Numbered from the stretch's first letter, positions 18,911 to 28,285 are shown. The stretch is DNA of 64,000 bases from Acinetobacter sp. ANC 3813 (GCF_002135435.1 NZ_NEGK01000002.1:40478-104477), one strand, 5' to 3'. Program-made: numbers and translations. Notes: a model not told the origin generated them from the sequence alone.

Positions 18911-20110
18911 ATGAACACGGCAAATACACAGTTCAATCTACAGGCTTTAACGCTCAAAGATAAAGTCAAAAGCTTAAAAGACACATTTAAAGAACGCGCA
19001 CTGCAAACAGAAAAAGACCGCAGAGTACCAAATGACAATATGCAGGCACTATTTGATATTGGCTATTTTGATGCGGTCAAGCCAAAGGTATATGGCGGTG
19101 CAGAGCTGCAATTTGCTGAACTCGTTGATGCCAATATTGAACTGGCTGCCAGCTGTGCATCAACAGCGTGGATTTCAGGCTTACTTTCAGCACACCAATG
19201 GCTTTTGGCAATGTTTCCAAAACAAGCACAGGACGATGTTTGGCTAGAAAACCCTAAAGCATTGCTTTGCGGTTCGTATGCACCAGTGTCTCGCGCAGAA
19301 GAAACGGAAGATGCTTATGTACTCAATGGCAAATGGTCTTTTGCCAGCGGTTGTGACCATACGCAGTGGTCTTTATGTGCAGCGCTTGTACCTGAAGGTG
19401 AGGGTTATACACCTGCATTTTTACTTGTTCCAGCAACGCAGTATGAAATTGAAGATACGTGGAATGTTGTAGGCTTGGCGGGTACAGGTTCTAAAACATT
19501 GGTACTGAATAATGTTCATGTACCGAAATACCGTATTTTGAAATTTAAAGATGCTGTTAGCGGTCAAACCCCAGGCGCAGAAGTTTACAGCGATAAAGGC
19601 TTGTTCAAAATTCCACTATTAATGGGTGTTCCTTCTTGCTTGGCTTCTGTAGGTGTGGGTGCGGCGCAAGGCGCATTGGAAAGCTATTTAGACTCGGTTG
19701 CTACCCGTGTAACACGTGGAGCTGTTGCTGGTAATAACAACAAAATGGCGGAATTTCCAACCATTCAACTCCGTGTAGCGGAAGCAGTATCTAGCATTGA
19801 TGCAGCGCGTGAAATTTTATTACGTGATGTGGCCTTGGCAGAAACCTTAGCAGGTCAAAAGAACGAACTTTCGATTGATGAGCGTCTTCTGAGCCGCCGC
19901 GGTCAAGGTTTCTCTGTCAATTTGGCACTACGCGCTGTAGAAGCCTTGAATGCATCTACAGGTGGTTTAGGTCTAAATCTGGATAACCCTGTACAACGTG
20001 CATGGCGTGATACCAATGCTGTAGGCCGCCACATCAGCATGAACTGGGATGCAGTCGGCACCATGATTGGCCAGCAAATGTTAGGACTAGAGCCTAAAGG
20101 CCAATTCTAA
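18911..20110 (+). CDS. graA: Resorcinol 4-hydroxylase, flavin-dependent oxygenase component
   Basis: 399 residues with an acyl-CoA-dehydrogenase fold of the two-component monooxygenase type (HpaH C2/HsaA). FASGCDH (Ser146, His150), CASTAWISGLLSAHQ and a C-terminal GRHISMNWDAVGTMIG carry the residues equivalent to the flavin- and phenol-binding Ser and His of HPAH C2. It should hydroxylate resorcinol to hydroxyquinol. Substrate is inferred from the neighbours: the decarboxylase that makes resorcinol and the dioxygenase that cleaves hydroxyquinol. AAGGA lies upstream of the ATG. Confidence 0.85.
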   Translation: MNTANTQFNLQALTLKDKVKSLKDTFKERALQTEKDRRVPNDNMQALFDIGYFDAVKPKVYGGAELQFAELVDANIELAASCASTAWISGLLSAHQWLLAMFPKQAQDDVWLENPKALLCGSYAPVSRAEETEDAYVLNGKWSFASGCDHTQWSLCAALVPEGEGYTPAFLLVPATQYEIEDTWNVVGLAGTGSKTLVLNNVHVPKYRILKFKDAVSGQTPGAEVYSDKGLFKIPLLMGVPSCLASVGVGAAQGALESYLDSVATRVTRGAVAGNNNKMAEFPTIQLRVAEAVSSIDAAREILLRDVALAETLAGQKNELSIDERLLSRRGQGFSVNLALRAVEALNASTGGLGLNLDNPVQRAWRDTNAVGRHISMNWDAVGTMIGQQMLGLEPKGQF

Positions 20111-20152
20111 TCACAGCTTTAAAAGCCATCAAAATTCACTTTATTCAAACGA

Positions 20153-20174
20153 AGCGGCGGATCAATCCACCGCT
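20153..20174. other. Intercistronic hairpin
   Basis: AGCGGCGGAT and ATCCACCGCT form a 10-bp stem with one mismatch and a 2-base loop, with no T-run, between the oxygenase and decarboxylase genes. It may stabilise or process the mRNA. Confidence 0.4.
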
Positions 20175-20228
20175 CGAACTGAAAACTTACATTAAACATC
20201 ACACTGAAATATCACAAGGAAAGTCTAT

Positions 20229-21203
20229 ATGAACGGTAAAATTGCGCTTGAAGAACACTTTGCAATTCCAGAAACAGTCATGGATTCGGCAGGTTTTGTA
20301 CCAGATAATTACTGGATTGAACTCAAAGCGCGTCTATTGGACATTCAAGATACCCGTTTAAAGTTAATGGATGAGCACGGCATTGATCAAATGATCTTGT
20401 CTTTAAATGCGCCAGCTGTTCAAGCCATTCCAAACCATGCTAAAGCCATTGAAATTGCTAAAAAAGCCAATGATTATTTGGCAGAAGAATGTGCAAAAAA
20501 TCCAGAGCGTTTCAAAGCATTTGCTGCTTTGCCAATGCAAGATCCTGAAGCAGCAGCGCAAGAGCTTGAACGTTGTGTGAAAGAACTAGGTTTTGTTGGC
20601 GCTTTAGTCAATGGCTTTAGCCAAAGTGAAACCACAGAAGAGCCGCTGTATTACGATTTGCCGCAATACCGTAGCTTCTGGGCAAAAGTTGAAGAATTAG
20701 ATGTACCATTCTATTTACACCCACGCAATCCACTGCCGCAAGACAGCTGCATTTACCAAGGTCACCCTTGGCTAATGGGCCCAACATGGGCCTTTGCACA
20801 AGAAACAGCGGTACATGCACTGCGTTTAATGGGCTCAGGCTTATTTGATGAACATCCAAAGCTTAAAATTATTTTGGGTCATATGGGTGAAGGCCTGCCA
20901 TATATGATGTGGCGTATTGATAACCGCAACGCATGGGTTGAAGTGGAGCCTAATTATCCTGCGAAAAAGAAAATTTGCGAATACTTCAATGAAAACTTCT
21001 ACATCACGACTTCTGGAAACTTTAGAACCCAGACTTTGATTGATGCCATGCTGGAAATTGGATCAGATAAGATTCTGTTCTCAACTGACTGGCCATTTGA
21101 AAATATTGATCATGCCTCAAACTGGTTTGATCAGGCTTCAATTTCTGAAGCAGACCGTCAGAAAATTGGTCATCTCAACGCAAGAAAATTATTTAACCTG
21201 TAA
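20229..21203 (+). CDS. graF: Gamma-resorcylate (2,6-dihydroxybenzoate) decarboxylase
   Basis: 324 residues of the amidohydrolase/ACMSD superfamily. The four metal ligands reported for the Rhizobium enzyme are at the same numbers here: Glu8 and His10 (ALEEHF), His164 (FYLHPRNP) and Asp287 (FSTDWPFEN); the catalytic His218 lies in LGHMGEGLP. Other family-specific stretches are DTRLKLMDEHGI and NFRTQTLIDA. It reversibly and without oxygen decarboxylates 2,6-dihydroxybenzoate to resorcinol. This gene gives the cluster its substrate. A good ribosome site (AAGGA) precedes the ATG. Confidence 0.93.
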   Translation: MNGKIALEEHFAIPETVMDSAGFVPDNYWIELKARLLDIQDTRLKLMDEHGIDQMILSLNAPAVQAIPNHAKAIEIAKKANDYLAEECAKNPERFKAFAALPMQDPEAAAQELERCVKELGFVGALVNGFSQSETTEEPLYYDLPQYRSFWAKVEELDVPFYLHPRNPLPQDSCIYQGHPWLMGPTWAFAQETAVHALRLMGSGLFDEHPKLKIILGHMGEGLPYMMWRIDNRNAWVEVEPNYPAKKKICEYFNENFYITTSGNFRTQTLIDAMLEIGSDKILFSTDWPFENIDHASNWFDQASISEADRQKIGHLNARKLFNL

Positions 21204-21209
21204 TTTTAC

Positions 21210-21245
21210 AACAAGCAGAAAGAATTATCTTTCTGCTTGTTTTAG
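21210..21245 (+). terminator. Terminator/attenuator after the decarboxylase gene
   Basis: Perfect 14-bp arms (AACAAGCAGAAAGA / TCTTTCTGCTTGTT), loop ATTA, then a short T-run. It separates the decarboxylase from the transporter gene 24 bases later and may only partly stop transcription. Confidence 0.75.
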
Positions 21246-21268
21246 CTCAGGCAAAAAGGATGATTTGC

Positions 21269-22624
21269 ATGAAAAAAATGAATATAGCTGAAAAATTAGA
21301 CCAAAGCGCATTTTCTAAAACCCACTTTTTTATTTTACTTATTTGCACTTTGTGCATGATTATTGATGGTTTTGATGTACAGGCCATCAGCTTTGTAGCG
21401 CCTACCTTAATTGCAGAATGGGGTGTAGATAAACAGGCTTTTGGCAGTGTATTTGGCGCAGGCCTCTTGGGTATGGCTATTGGTGCATTTACCTTAGCGC
21501 CATTGGCTGACAAATATGGCCGTAAACCAATTTTGATTATTTCTATGATCATCTTATCCGCCAGTATGGCGGCAACGGTATTTGCGGACAATATTCAGTA
21601 TTTACGTATTGTCCGGTTTATTGCGGGCTTCAGTTTGGGCGCAATTGTGCCCAATGCTGTGGCATTGGCTGGTGAATTCAGTCCCGTAAAAATCCGTGTG
21701 ACGTCTATGATGATTATTTCATCTGGCTTTATCCTCGGCGGGGTATTGGGTGGTGCTTTTGCCTCCTATTTAATTCCACATTTTGGCTGGCACATGGTAT
21801 TTATCATTGGTGCAATCGCGCCATTGATTATGGTTTTTGTGATGTGGACCGCTTTGCCTGAATCACTGCTGTTTTTAACAGTTAAACAAATCAAACTGAA
21901 CAACATCAATCATTGGCTAAAGAAATTGAAGATTGAAGGCAGTTCAGAGACCAATGAATTTCCTTACCATACGCACAGTACTAACATCGTAAAAGCAGGC
22001 GTTAAACAGCTATTTGGCAATGGTTTAGCTTTTGGCACAGTGCTTTTATGGGTCATTTTGTTCATGAATTTACTGGCAACATTCTTCTTAGCCAATTGGT
22101 TGCCTATTTTAATATCTCAGTCTGGCTATGATGCACAGCATGCCGTATGGGCAGGCGCAACTTTTTGGTTTGGCGGGTTAATTGGCAATCTCGTCCTTGG
22201 CCGTTATATCGATAAATATGGTTTTGGCATTACTTTAGTGCTCACCTTTTTAGGCGGGATTATATTTATTAGCGCAATTGGATTTTCTATCCAAATCAAA
22301 TCTTTAGTCTTTTCCTTTATTGCACTTACAGGTTTTTGCATATTGGGTGCTCAGACTGCATTAAATGCTTTAGCAGCAGTGTACTACCCAACAGAATACC
22401 GTTCTACGGGTGCAGGATGGGCGCTAGGTGTTGGTCGATTAGGCTCAATTTTTGGCCCAGTCATTGGTGGTGTGCTTATCAGCATGGGGCTGCCCATTAC
22501 ATCATTATTCTTTATCTTTGCTGTTCCAATTTTAATTGCAGCAATGGCTATTTTTATGTTTTGGAAAATTGATAAATTACCAACTAAAGCATCGGATCCC
22601 ATCATTTCAGATCAATCAGCTTAA
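21269..22624 (+). CDS. AAHS-family MFS transporter, probably for gamma-resorcylate
   Basis: 451 residues from ATG 21269, with AAGGA eight bases upstream; the ATG at 21260 overlaps that site. There are twelve predicted spans. IIDGFDVQAISFVAPTL carries the D-G-F-D motif and DKYGRK lies in the helix 2-3 loop, both typical of aromatic acid symporters. It is distantly related to PcaK in this window. Its location after the decarboxylase suggests uptake of 2,6-dihydroxybenzoate, like GraK. A strong terminator follows. Confidence 0.85.
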   Translation: MKKMNIAEKLDQSAFSKTHFFILLICTLCMIIDGFDVQAISFVAPTLIAEWGVDKQAFGSVFGAGLLGMAIGAFTLAPLADKYGRKPILIISMIILSASMAATVFADNIQYLRIVRFIAGFSLGAIVPNAVALAGEFSPVKIRVTSMMIISSGFILGGVLGGAFASYLIPHFGWHMVFIIGAIAPLIMVFVMWTALPESLLFLTVKQIKLNNINHWLKKLKIEGSSETNEFPYHTHSTNIVKAGVKQLFGNGLAFGTVLLWVILFMNLLATFFLANWLPILISQSGYDAQHAVWAGATFWFGGLIGNLVLGRYIDKYGFGITLVLTFLGGIIFISAIGFSIQIKSLVFSFIALTGFCILGAQTALNALAAVYYPTEYRSTGAGWALGVGRLGSIFGPVIGGVLISMGLPITSLFFIFAVPILIAAMAIFMFWKIDKLPTKASDPIISDQSA

Positions 22625-22638
22625 GCTTCATTGTCTGT

Positions 22639-22675
22639 ATCAAGGCACGGAAACAACCGTGCCTTGATTATTTCT
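22639..22675 (+). terminator. Terminator after transporter gene
   Basis: Perfect 12-bp arms (ATCAAGGCACGG / CCGTGCCTTGAT) around AAACAA, followed by TATTTC. Confidence 0.8.
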
Positions 22676-22803
22676 ATACAGAAAAATTGTATTTCAGGCC
22701 AGATTTAAAATTTATATTTAAACAGTGAAAGTTATCTGTTTAATTTCTATGCACTTATTCCGGGATTGGAACTAAGCCATTCAATTTTATAGGACGTTAT
22801 TTC

Positions 22804-23220
22804 ATGAATTTACGCTTAATATTCTCTTTTTTTGCGGTATTTTTCTTTCAAACAGCAAGTCATGGGGCAGATCTTTCAGGCAATTGGAAAATTATTGATG
22901 ATAAGAGCGGTGCTGTTCTCGCTAAACTCAAAGTCGTGAAACAAGCCAATAACACATATGAGGGCCGAGCTGTAGATGTTACCAATGTAAAAGGGAGCGA
23001 TAGTCAAGGCTTTAAAAACTTTTTGATGCTGTCCAATTTAAAAGAAGATCCTAATAAACCGGGCTATTTTGTTGACGGTATTGTGATAGATCCTGTAAAA
23101 AATGAAGCGCACAAAAATATTAATGGAAAACTCAATTCTAAAGGTAATGTATTGATATTAAGAGGAAAAACAGATAGTTCATCTGTGAGCCGTAGAGTCT
23201 CTTGGGTCAAGATAGATTAA
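22804..23220 (+). CDS. DUF2147-family secreted protein
   Basis: 138 residues. The signal peptide has a hydrophobic FSFFAVFFFQ core and cleaves near SHG-AD. The mature part follows the DUF2147 pattern: SGNWKIIDDKSGAVLAKLKV, a Tyr-Glu-Gly-Arg stretch and a VDGIVIDPVKN turn. The family is periplasmic, beta-rich and of unknown biochemical role, and often sits near catabolic or transport genes. It lies between two terminator-bounded units of the resorcylate cluster with its own AGGA ribosome site. Confidence 0.75.
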   Translation: MNLRLIFSFFAVFFFQTASHGADLSGNWKIIDDKSGAVLAKLKVVKQANNTYEGRAVDVTNVKGSDSQGFKNFLMLSNLKEDPNKPGYFVDGIVIDPVKNEAHKNINGKLNSKGNVLILRGKTDSSSVSRRVSWVKID

Positions 23221-23338
23221 TAGATTTCAAGATAATATTATTATTTCATATATGGAATAAACAATTTCTTTTTAGATATTTTATTTCAAAATAAACATCT
23301 ATAGCCTAGGGCTAAATAAGTCAAATAAGCTTTTTGTT

Positions 23339-23737
23339 ATGCAAACTCAAATGATGCAAACCAATGATCAAGACATTCGTCAGCAGATTACTGAATTAGA
23401 AAATTTACGCTATCAATATTTGCTGAATGAGCAATATGATCAATTTGAAGCGTTATGCCATCCGCAGCTGATGTATGTGCATACCAGCGGAAAGGTTGAT
23501 GATTTTGCTGGGTATACAAGCAAATGCAATCAAGGTTTTTATAAGTACAGTAAAGCGGATTTAAGCATTGAGCGTATCAATATTTTTGAATCCGTAGCGA
23601 CGGTATTCGGAGAGCTGAAATCTGAGTTTTTAGCAGGCACAGATACCAAAAAACTGCATAACAAAATTCTGTCGGTTTGGGTGCTGACCGATGGTGAATG
23701 GAAATTTTTTGCTTATCAGCCTACGGCAATTATTTAA
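23339..23737 (+). CDS. NTF2-like (SnoaL/DUF4440) protein
   Basis: 132 residues with the NTF2-like cone fold signature: an amphipathic N-terminal helix (ITELENLRYQYLLNEQYDQFEALCHPQLMYVHTSG), then beta-strands ending in LSVWVLTDGEWKFFAYQPT. The stop is 12 bp before the maleylacetate reductase ATG, so the two are cotranscribed. Members act as isomerases, dehydratases or binding proteins. A role on hydroxyquinol or maleylacetate is conceivable but unproven. The ribosome site is weak, so a start at the following Met (MMQTND) is possible. Confidence 0.75.
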   Translation: MQTQMMQTNDQDIRQQITELENLRYQYLLNEQYDQFEALCHPQLMYVHTSGKVDDFAGYTSKCNQGFYKYSKADLSIERINIFESVATVFGELKSEFLAGTDTKKLHNKILSVWVLTDGEWKFFAYQPTAII

Positions 23738-23749
23738 AGGACAAACAAA

Positions 23750-24817
23750 ATGAATTTAGAGAGTTTTGTATATCAGTATCAGCCAAATCGAGTGGTTTTT
23801 GGCTATGGCGCAATTCAAAAACTCATGGAAGAAATCCAAAAATTGGGCTGCTCAAAAGCACTGATTCTATGTACGCCTGAGCAAGTTGCGCAAGCGCAAT
23901 TGGTCAATGATATTTTAGGTGACAACGCCGTTGGTGTATTTGATAAAGCCGTGATGCACGTACCAGTAGAAACTGCGCGTGAAGCGTCAAAAGTAGCCAA
24001 TGAGCTAGGAGCAGACTGTGCTGTTGCGATTGGCGGCGGTTCAACCATTGGTTTAGGCAAAGCCATTGCATTGGAATACTCTTTACCAATTATTGCCATT
24101 CCAACCACTTATGCGGGTTCGGAAATGACGCCAATTTATGGCCTGACTGAAAATAACGTGAAAAAAACCGGTAAAGATTTCCGTGTGCTTCCAAAGACCG
24201 TAATCTATGACCCAGAACTGACTTTAACCTTGCCGCTAGAAGTTTCATTGACCAGCGGTATGAATGCCATTGCGCATGCGGCTGAAGGCTTATACGCTCA
24301 AGATGGCAACCCAATCATGACACTATTGGCTGAAGAAGGTATCCGTGCTTTGGCTGAGGGTTTAAAAGCATTAAAGGCAAATGATCAAGACAAAGATGCA
24401 CGGAGTCAGTGTCTTTATGGCGCGTGGTTATGCGGTACAGTTTTAGGCAATGTCGGCATGGCGCTTCATCATAAACTTTGCCATACCTTAGGGGGAACAT
24501 TTAATTTACCGCATGCACCGACGCATACTGTGGTATTGCCGCAAGCGATCGCTTATAACGAAGTCGCACGTCCAGAAGTGACTAAAATTATTACCCGCGC
24601 ATTAAAGGTAGAAAATGTGACTGCAGGGCAAGCATTGTTTGATTTGGAACTAAGTTTAGGTCTGAGCACTAAACTGAGTGATTTAAACTTCACTGAAGCA
24701 GACATTCAGAAGGCGAAGGATATCGCGATGTCTAACCCTTATTGGAACCCGCGCCCATTTGGTCATGAAGATATTCAAGAAATTCTCAAAAAAGCATGTT
24801 TAGGCATTCGCCCTTAA
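23750..24817 (+). CDS. graC: Maleylacetate reductase
   Basis: 355 residues, iron-containing-alcohol-dehydrogenase superfamily. The nucleotide-binding GGGSTIGLGKAIAL, the TYAGSEMTPIYG segment and the metal/active-site HHKLCHTLGGTFNLPHAPTH segment match maleylacetate reductases. It reduces maleylacetate to 3-oxoadipate with NAD(P)H. It joins the hydroxyquinol dioxygenase (25956) to the local pcaIJF copies. AAGGA precedes the ATG; a bidirectional terminator follows. Confidence 0.92.
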   Translation: MNLESFVYQYQPNRVVFGYGAIQKLMEEIQKLGCSKALILCTPEQVAQAQLVNDILGDNAVGVFDKAVMHVPVETAREASKVANELGADCAVAIGGGSTIGLGKAIALEYSLPIIAIPTTYAGSEMTPIYGLTENNVKKTGKDFRVLPKTVIYDPELTLTLPLEVSLTSGMNAIAHAAEGLYAQDGNPIMTLLAEEGIRALAEGLKALKANDQDKDARSQCLYGAWLCGTVLGNVGMALHHKLCHTLGGTFNLPHAPTHTVVLPQAIAYNEVARPEVTKIITRALKVENVTAGQALFDLELSLGLSTKLSDLNFTEADIQKAKDIAMSNPYWNPRPFGHEDIQEILKKACLGIRP

Positions 24818-24826
24818 CGATGTTTA

Positions 24827-24860
24827 AAAAAATCCCTCTGTTCATTGAGGGATTTTTTTT
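24827..24860. terminator. Bidirectional terminator
   Basis: AAAAAATCCCTC, 8-base loop, GAGGGATTTTTT plus T-run, between the convergent maleylacetate reductase and LysR genes; A- and T-runs flank both sides. Confidence 0.9.
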
Positions 24861-24881
24861 GATGATTGTTTGATTTTTTGC

Positions 24882-25808
24882 TTAGAGTAAACGCATATTC
24901 CAGTAGCGCTCATATTCTTCTTTTTGAAAATGTTCGATTAAGAAATCTATAAACAGCCGTGTTTTGGTTGGCATATAGCGTCTGTTTTGAAAGGCAATAT
25001 TAATGGTCAATAAAGGCAAATCCCAGTCCGATAAAATTGGCACTAAGCGACCAGAAACAATATCTTTATAAATGATGTACATGGGTTGAATGAGGATACC
25101 TGCACCAGCCAATGCAGCGGCACGGACAATCTGACCATCATTGGTTTCCATTAAAGGATTACATTTAAAAGAAATATCTTTTTCATGCGGTTTTTTGAAA
25201 TTCAGTTCATTGGGATTATTGGCATGACTGTAAATAAGAATGTCATGATTAGATAAATCTTCAACTTTGGCAGGAGTACCTTTTTTAGCTAAATAAGAAG
25301 GAGAAGCGGCTAAGATCCGTTTGGTATTGGCCAATTTACGGATGGTGATATTTGAGTCTGGCTCAAATTCTCGGGTACGAATCGCGATATCGACATTGCT
25401 GTTTAAAATGTCGTAATAGCGGTTATCGCCCATTATATTAATTTTGATTTTGGGATAGCGCTGATGAAATTCTGGAATCAGCGGAGCCAGATAAAGTTTA
25501 GCAAAAGAAATAGAAGAGGTCAGGTTAATGGTGCCTTCGGGTTCAACTGAAGACGCTGAAATTTTCGCCTCGGCTTCATTTAATTCATTAATAAAGGTTT
25601 TACACTGCTGATAATACTCATAACCCGCAGAAGTCAACGCATTACGCCGTGTACTACGCTCAATCAGCTTAACATTTAAATGTGATTCTAAAGATGCCAG
25701 CAGGCGTGTTGCTGCTGCAGTTGAGATTTTTAAATCTTCTGAAGCTTCTCTTAAGGTGCCCAGTTCATGAATTTTTGTGAACAGTTCCATAGCCAATAAT
25801 CTATCCAT
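24882..25808 (-). CDS. LysR-family regulator, probably of the hydroxyquinol genes
   Basis: 308 residues from the internal Met (MDRLLAMELFTKIHELGTL), which has AAAGGA four bases upstream; five extra residues are possible from 25823. The winged helix (SEDLKISTAAATRLLASLESHLNVKLIERSTRR) is followed by a LysR substrate-binding domain ending in FIDFLIEHF. It belongs to the CrgA-like group by its start and helix pattern. It is divergent from the hydroxyquinol dioxygenase gene, so it is the likely activator of dioxygenase-pcaIJF. Confidence 0.88.
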   Translation of the reverse strand: MDRLLAMELFTKIHELGTLREASEDLKISTAAATRLLASLESHLNVKLIERSTRRNALTSAGYEYYQQCKTFINELNEAEAKISASSVEPEGTINLTSSISFAKLYLAPLIPEFHQRYPKIKINIMGDNRYYDILNSNVDIAIRTREFEPDSNITIRKLANTKRILAASPSYLAKKGTPAKVEDLSNHDILIYSHANNPNELNFKKPHEKDISFKCNPLMETNDGQIVRAAALAGAGILIQPMYIIYKDIVSGRLVPILSDWDLPLLTINIAFQNRRYMPTKTRLFIDFLIEHFQKEEYERYWNMRLL

Positions 25809-25955
25809 TACATCCTTTCTCATTATTTCTGTAGTGAAATAAACAATTTCCTATTGAGTGTTTAATAACGTTTTATGAAATATTAGGATAACCCTTAATG
25901 AATGGTAATGAAAACAAATTTTGCTGAAAAGACGGAATTAAATATAGGAAATTGC

Positions 25956-26828
25956 ATGAAAAATCTGAATGAAAAAACCATTACTCAGGCGGTCATTGAT
26001 CGCAACAAAAATACGGACAATCCGCGTCTAAAAACGGTGATGACCAGTTTGGTTCAGCATCTTCATTCTTTTGCCCGTGAAGTTGAATTAACGGAAGAAG
26101 AATGGGAATACGGTATTAAATTTTTAACTGATGTCGGTCAAATTTGCAGTGATTCGCGTCAGGAATTTATTTTACTTTCTGACACTTTAGGGCTGTCTAC
26201 ATTGGTGATTGCACAAAATCACCGTAAACCTGAAGGCTGCACGGAAGCGACCGTTTTTGGCCCGTTCTATGTCTCGGATAGTCCTGAGCTAGAACTGGGT
26301 GAAAATATGAGTGTTGGGGTCAAAGGTACACCTTGGTTCGTAAAAGGCAATGTCCGTTCAATTTCAGGTGAGGCTGTTGCAAATGCTAAAGTTGAAGTGT
26401 GGCAGTCAGATGAAGACGGCTCTTATGACGTGCAAAAAGAACACTTAGACCATTTGGAAGGCCGTGCCATATTTAGAACCAATGCGCAGGGTGAATATCA
26501 TTTTGAAACGATCGTGCCTGAAGCTTATCCAATTCCACACGATGGCCCAGTCGGCAAAATGCTGCAACAGTTGAATCGTCACCCATGGCGCCCAGCGCAT
26601 TTGCATTTCATGATTACCGCAGATGGTTACGAACGTTTAGTCACACACGTGTTTAGAGAGGGCGGTGAATACTTAGAGTCAGACGCCGTATTTGGCGTAC
26701 GTTCATCTTTAATTTCAAATTGGGTAAAGCATGAAAATGGCCTAGATCCATACGGTAAACAGCATGACAAACCATTCTATACTTTGGAATTTGATTTTAT
26801 TTTAAATAAAACAGGTGCTGCATCATGA
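25956..26828 (+). CDS. graB: Hydroxyquinol 1,2-dioxygenase
   Basis: 290 residues from ATG 25956 (AGGA six bases upstream); an in-frame ATG at 25902 is less likely. An N-terminal all-helical dimerisation domain (to about residue 95) precedes the intradiol dioxygenase domain. Iron ligands are Tyr157 (DGSYDV), Tyr191 (PEAYPIP), His215 and His217 (RPAHLHF). It cleaves hydroxyquinol to maleylacetate. Catechol dioxygenase is an alternative for the family, but the adjacent maleylacetate reductase and resorcinol genes favour hydroxyquinol. The stop overlaps the next ATG by four bases. Confidence 0.9.
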   Translation: MKNLNEKTITQAVIDRNKNTDNPRLKTVMTSLVQHLHSFAREVELTEEEWEYGIKFLTDVGQICSDSRQEFILLSDTLGLSTLVIAQNHRKPEGCTEATVFGPFYVSDSPELELGENMSVGVKGTPWFVKGNVRSISGEAVANAKVEVWQSDEDGSYDVQKEHLDHLEGRAIFRTNAQGEYHFETIVPEAYPIPHDGPVGKMLQQLNRHPWRPAHLHFMITADGYERLVTHVFREGGEYLESDAVFGVRSSLISNWVKHENGLDPYGKQHDKPFYTLEFDFILNKTGAAS

Positions 26829-27496
26829 TCGATAAAAGCACGGCTTCATTAAAAGAGGCACTCTCCCAAATTAAAGATGGTTCGACCATCATGGTTGGCG
26901 GTTTTGGTACTGCGGGCCAGCCAGCAGAACTGATTGACGGATTGATTGAACTGGGTATTAAAGACCTCGTTATCGTCAACAATAATGCAGGCAATGGCGA
27001 TTATGGCCTTGCCAAACTGCTCAAAGCAGGCGCTGTGCGTAAAATCATCTGCTCTTTCCCGCGCCAGTCTGACTCGTGGGTGTTTGATGAACTTTACCGC
27101 GTTGGCAAAATTGAACTCGAACTGGTGCCTCAAGGCAATTTGGCTTGCCGCATTCAGGCTGCAGGTATGGGTTTAGGACCAATCTATACGCCTACAGGAT
27201 TTGGCACATTGCTGGCTGAAGGCAAGCCCACATTGAATTACGAAGGCAAAGACTTTGTCTTAGAAAATCCCATCAAAGCGGACTTTGCCTTAATCAAAGC
27301 ACATAAGGGCGACCGCTGGGGTAACTTGGTTTATAACAAATCTGCGCGTAACTTTGGCCCGATTATGGCCATGGCTGCAGATGTCACCATTGCACAAGTT
27401 ACAGAAGTAGTAGACCTTGGCACTTTAGATCCTGAGCATATTATTACCTCAGGCATCTTTGTACAGCATGTTGTACAAGTCCAGCCAGTACAGTAA
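26825..27496 (+). CDS. Second 3-oxoadipate CoA-transferase subunit A
   Basis: 223 residues, almost the same protein as PcaI at 2145 (GGFGTAGQPAELIDGL, GNLACRIQAAGMGLGPIYT). Start and preceding stop overlap as ATGA, so it is translationally coupled to the dioxygenase. It provides CoA transfer to 3-oxoadipate within the resorcylate operon, making the cluster independent of the PcaU-controlled copy. Protein conservation is high while DNA differs at many third positions, so the duplication is not recent. Confidence 0.93.
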   Translation: MIDKSTASLKEALSQIKDGSTIMVGGFGTAGQPAELIDGLIELGIKDLVIVNNNAGNGDYGLAKLLKAGAVRKIICSFPRQSDSWVFDELYRVGKIELELVPQGNLACRIQAAGMGLGPIYTPTGFGTLLAEGKPTLNYEGKDFVLENPIKADFALIKAHKGDRWGNLVYNKSARNFGPIMAMAADVTIAQVTEVVDLGTLDPEHIITSGIFVQHVVQVQPVQ

Positions 27497-27510
27497 TCGA
27501 GGAGATCATG

Positions 27511-28161
27511 ATGAGCTATACCAAATTAAGCCGCGATCAAATCGCTGAACGTGTGGCGCAAGATATTCCAGATGGTGCTTATGTCAATTTAGGTATTGGC
27601 CTGCCAACCAAAATTGCCAGCTATTTACCATCAGACAAAGAAGTTTTTTTGCATTCTGAAAATGGCTTGCTTGCTTTCGGTCCACCACCAGAAAAAGGTC
27701 AAGAAGACTCTGAACTGATTAATGCCGGCAAAGAATTTGTCACCATGCTGACTGGCGGAGCTTTCTTCCACCATGGCGACTCTTTTGCCATGATGCGCGG
27801 CGGTCACTTAGATATTGCAGTCCTCGGCGCTTTCCAAGTGGCTGAAAATGGTGATTTGGCCAACTGGCATACGGGCGCGCCAGATGCAATCCCAGCTGTG
27901 GGCGGCGCAATGGATTTGGCCGTAGGCGCAAAGAAAGTTTTTATCACCACAGATCATGTGACCAAAAAAGGCGAACCGAAAATTGTCGCTGAACTGGCTT
28001 ACCCAGCAACTGGTTTGAAATGTGTAGACCGTATTTACACCGATCTATGCGTCATTGATGTGACAGCTGCAGGCTTGACAGTGATTGAAAAAGTTGAGGG
28101 CTTGAGCTTTGAAGAATTGCAGTCAATGACCGGCGCGAAGCTGCTGGATGGGACAATCTAA
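27511..28161 (+). CDS. Second 3-oxoadipate CoA-transferase subunit B
   Basis: 216 residues from ATG 27511, six bases after GGAG; the ATG at 27508 is too close to that site. SENGLLAFG holds the catalytic Glu (residue 50). It parallels PcaJ at 2837 except for a changed loop (PPPEKGQEDSE). It pairs with the product of the gene 15 bp upstream. Like pcaJ, it is followed by a palindromic repeat block before the thiolase. Confidence 0.93.
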   Translation: MSYTKLSRDQIAERVAQDIPDGAYVNLGIGLPTKIASYLPSDKEVFLHSENGLLAFGPPPEKGQEDSELINAGKEFVTMLTGGAFFHHGDSFAMMRGGHLDIAVLGAFQVAENGDLANWHTGAPDAIPAVGGAMDLAVGAKKVFITTDHVTKKGEPKIVAELAYPATGLKCVDRIYTDLCVIDVTAAGLTVIEKVEGLSFEELQSMTGAKLLDGTI

Positions 28162-28169
28162 ATAAAATG

Positions 28170-28262
28170 GAAGTCCCCCTTTATAAAGGGGGATTTAGGG
28201 GGATTTTTTAGGAATAAATCATCTTTTTAAAATCCCTCCCAACCTCCCTTTAAAAAGGGAGG
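28170..28262. repeat. Palindromic repeat block between second pcaJ and pcaF
   Basis: TCCCCCTTTATAAAGGGGGA (28174-28193) is a perfect 20-bp palindrome, and a second hairpin CCTCCCTTT-AA-AAAGGGAGG lies at 28243-28262. C/G-run composition and position match the block at 3501-3606. It is REP-like and may tune expression of the thiolase relative to the transferase. Confidence 0.75.
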
Positions 28263-28285
28263 AGCTTTCAGATAAGGATTTAAAA

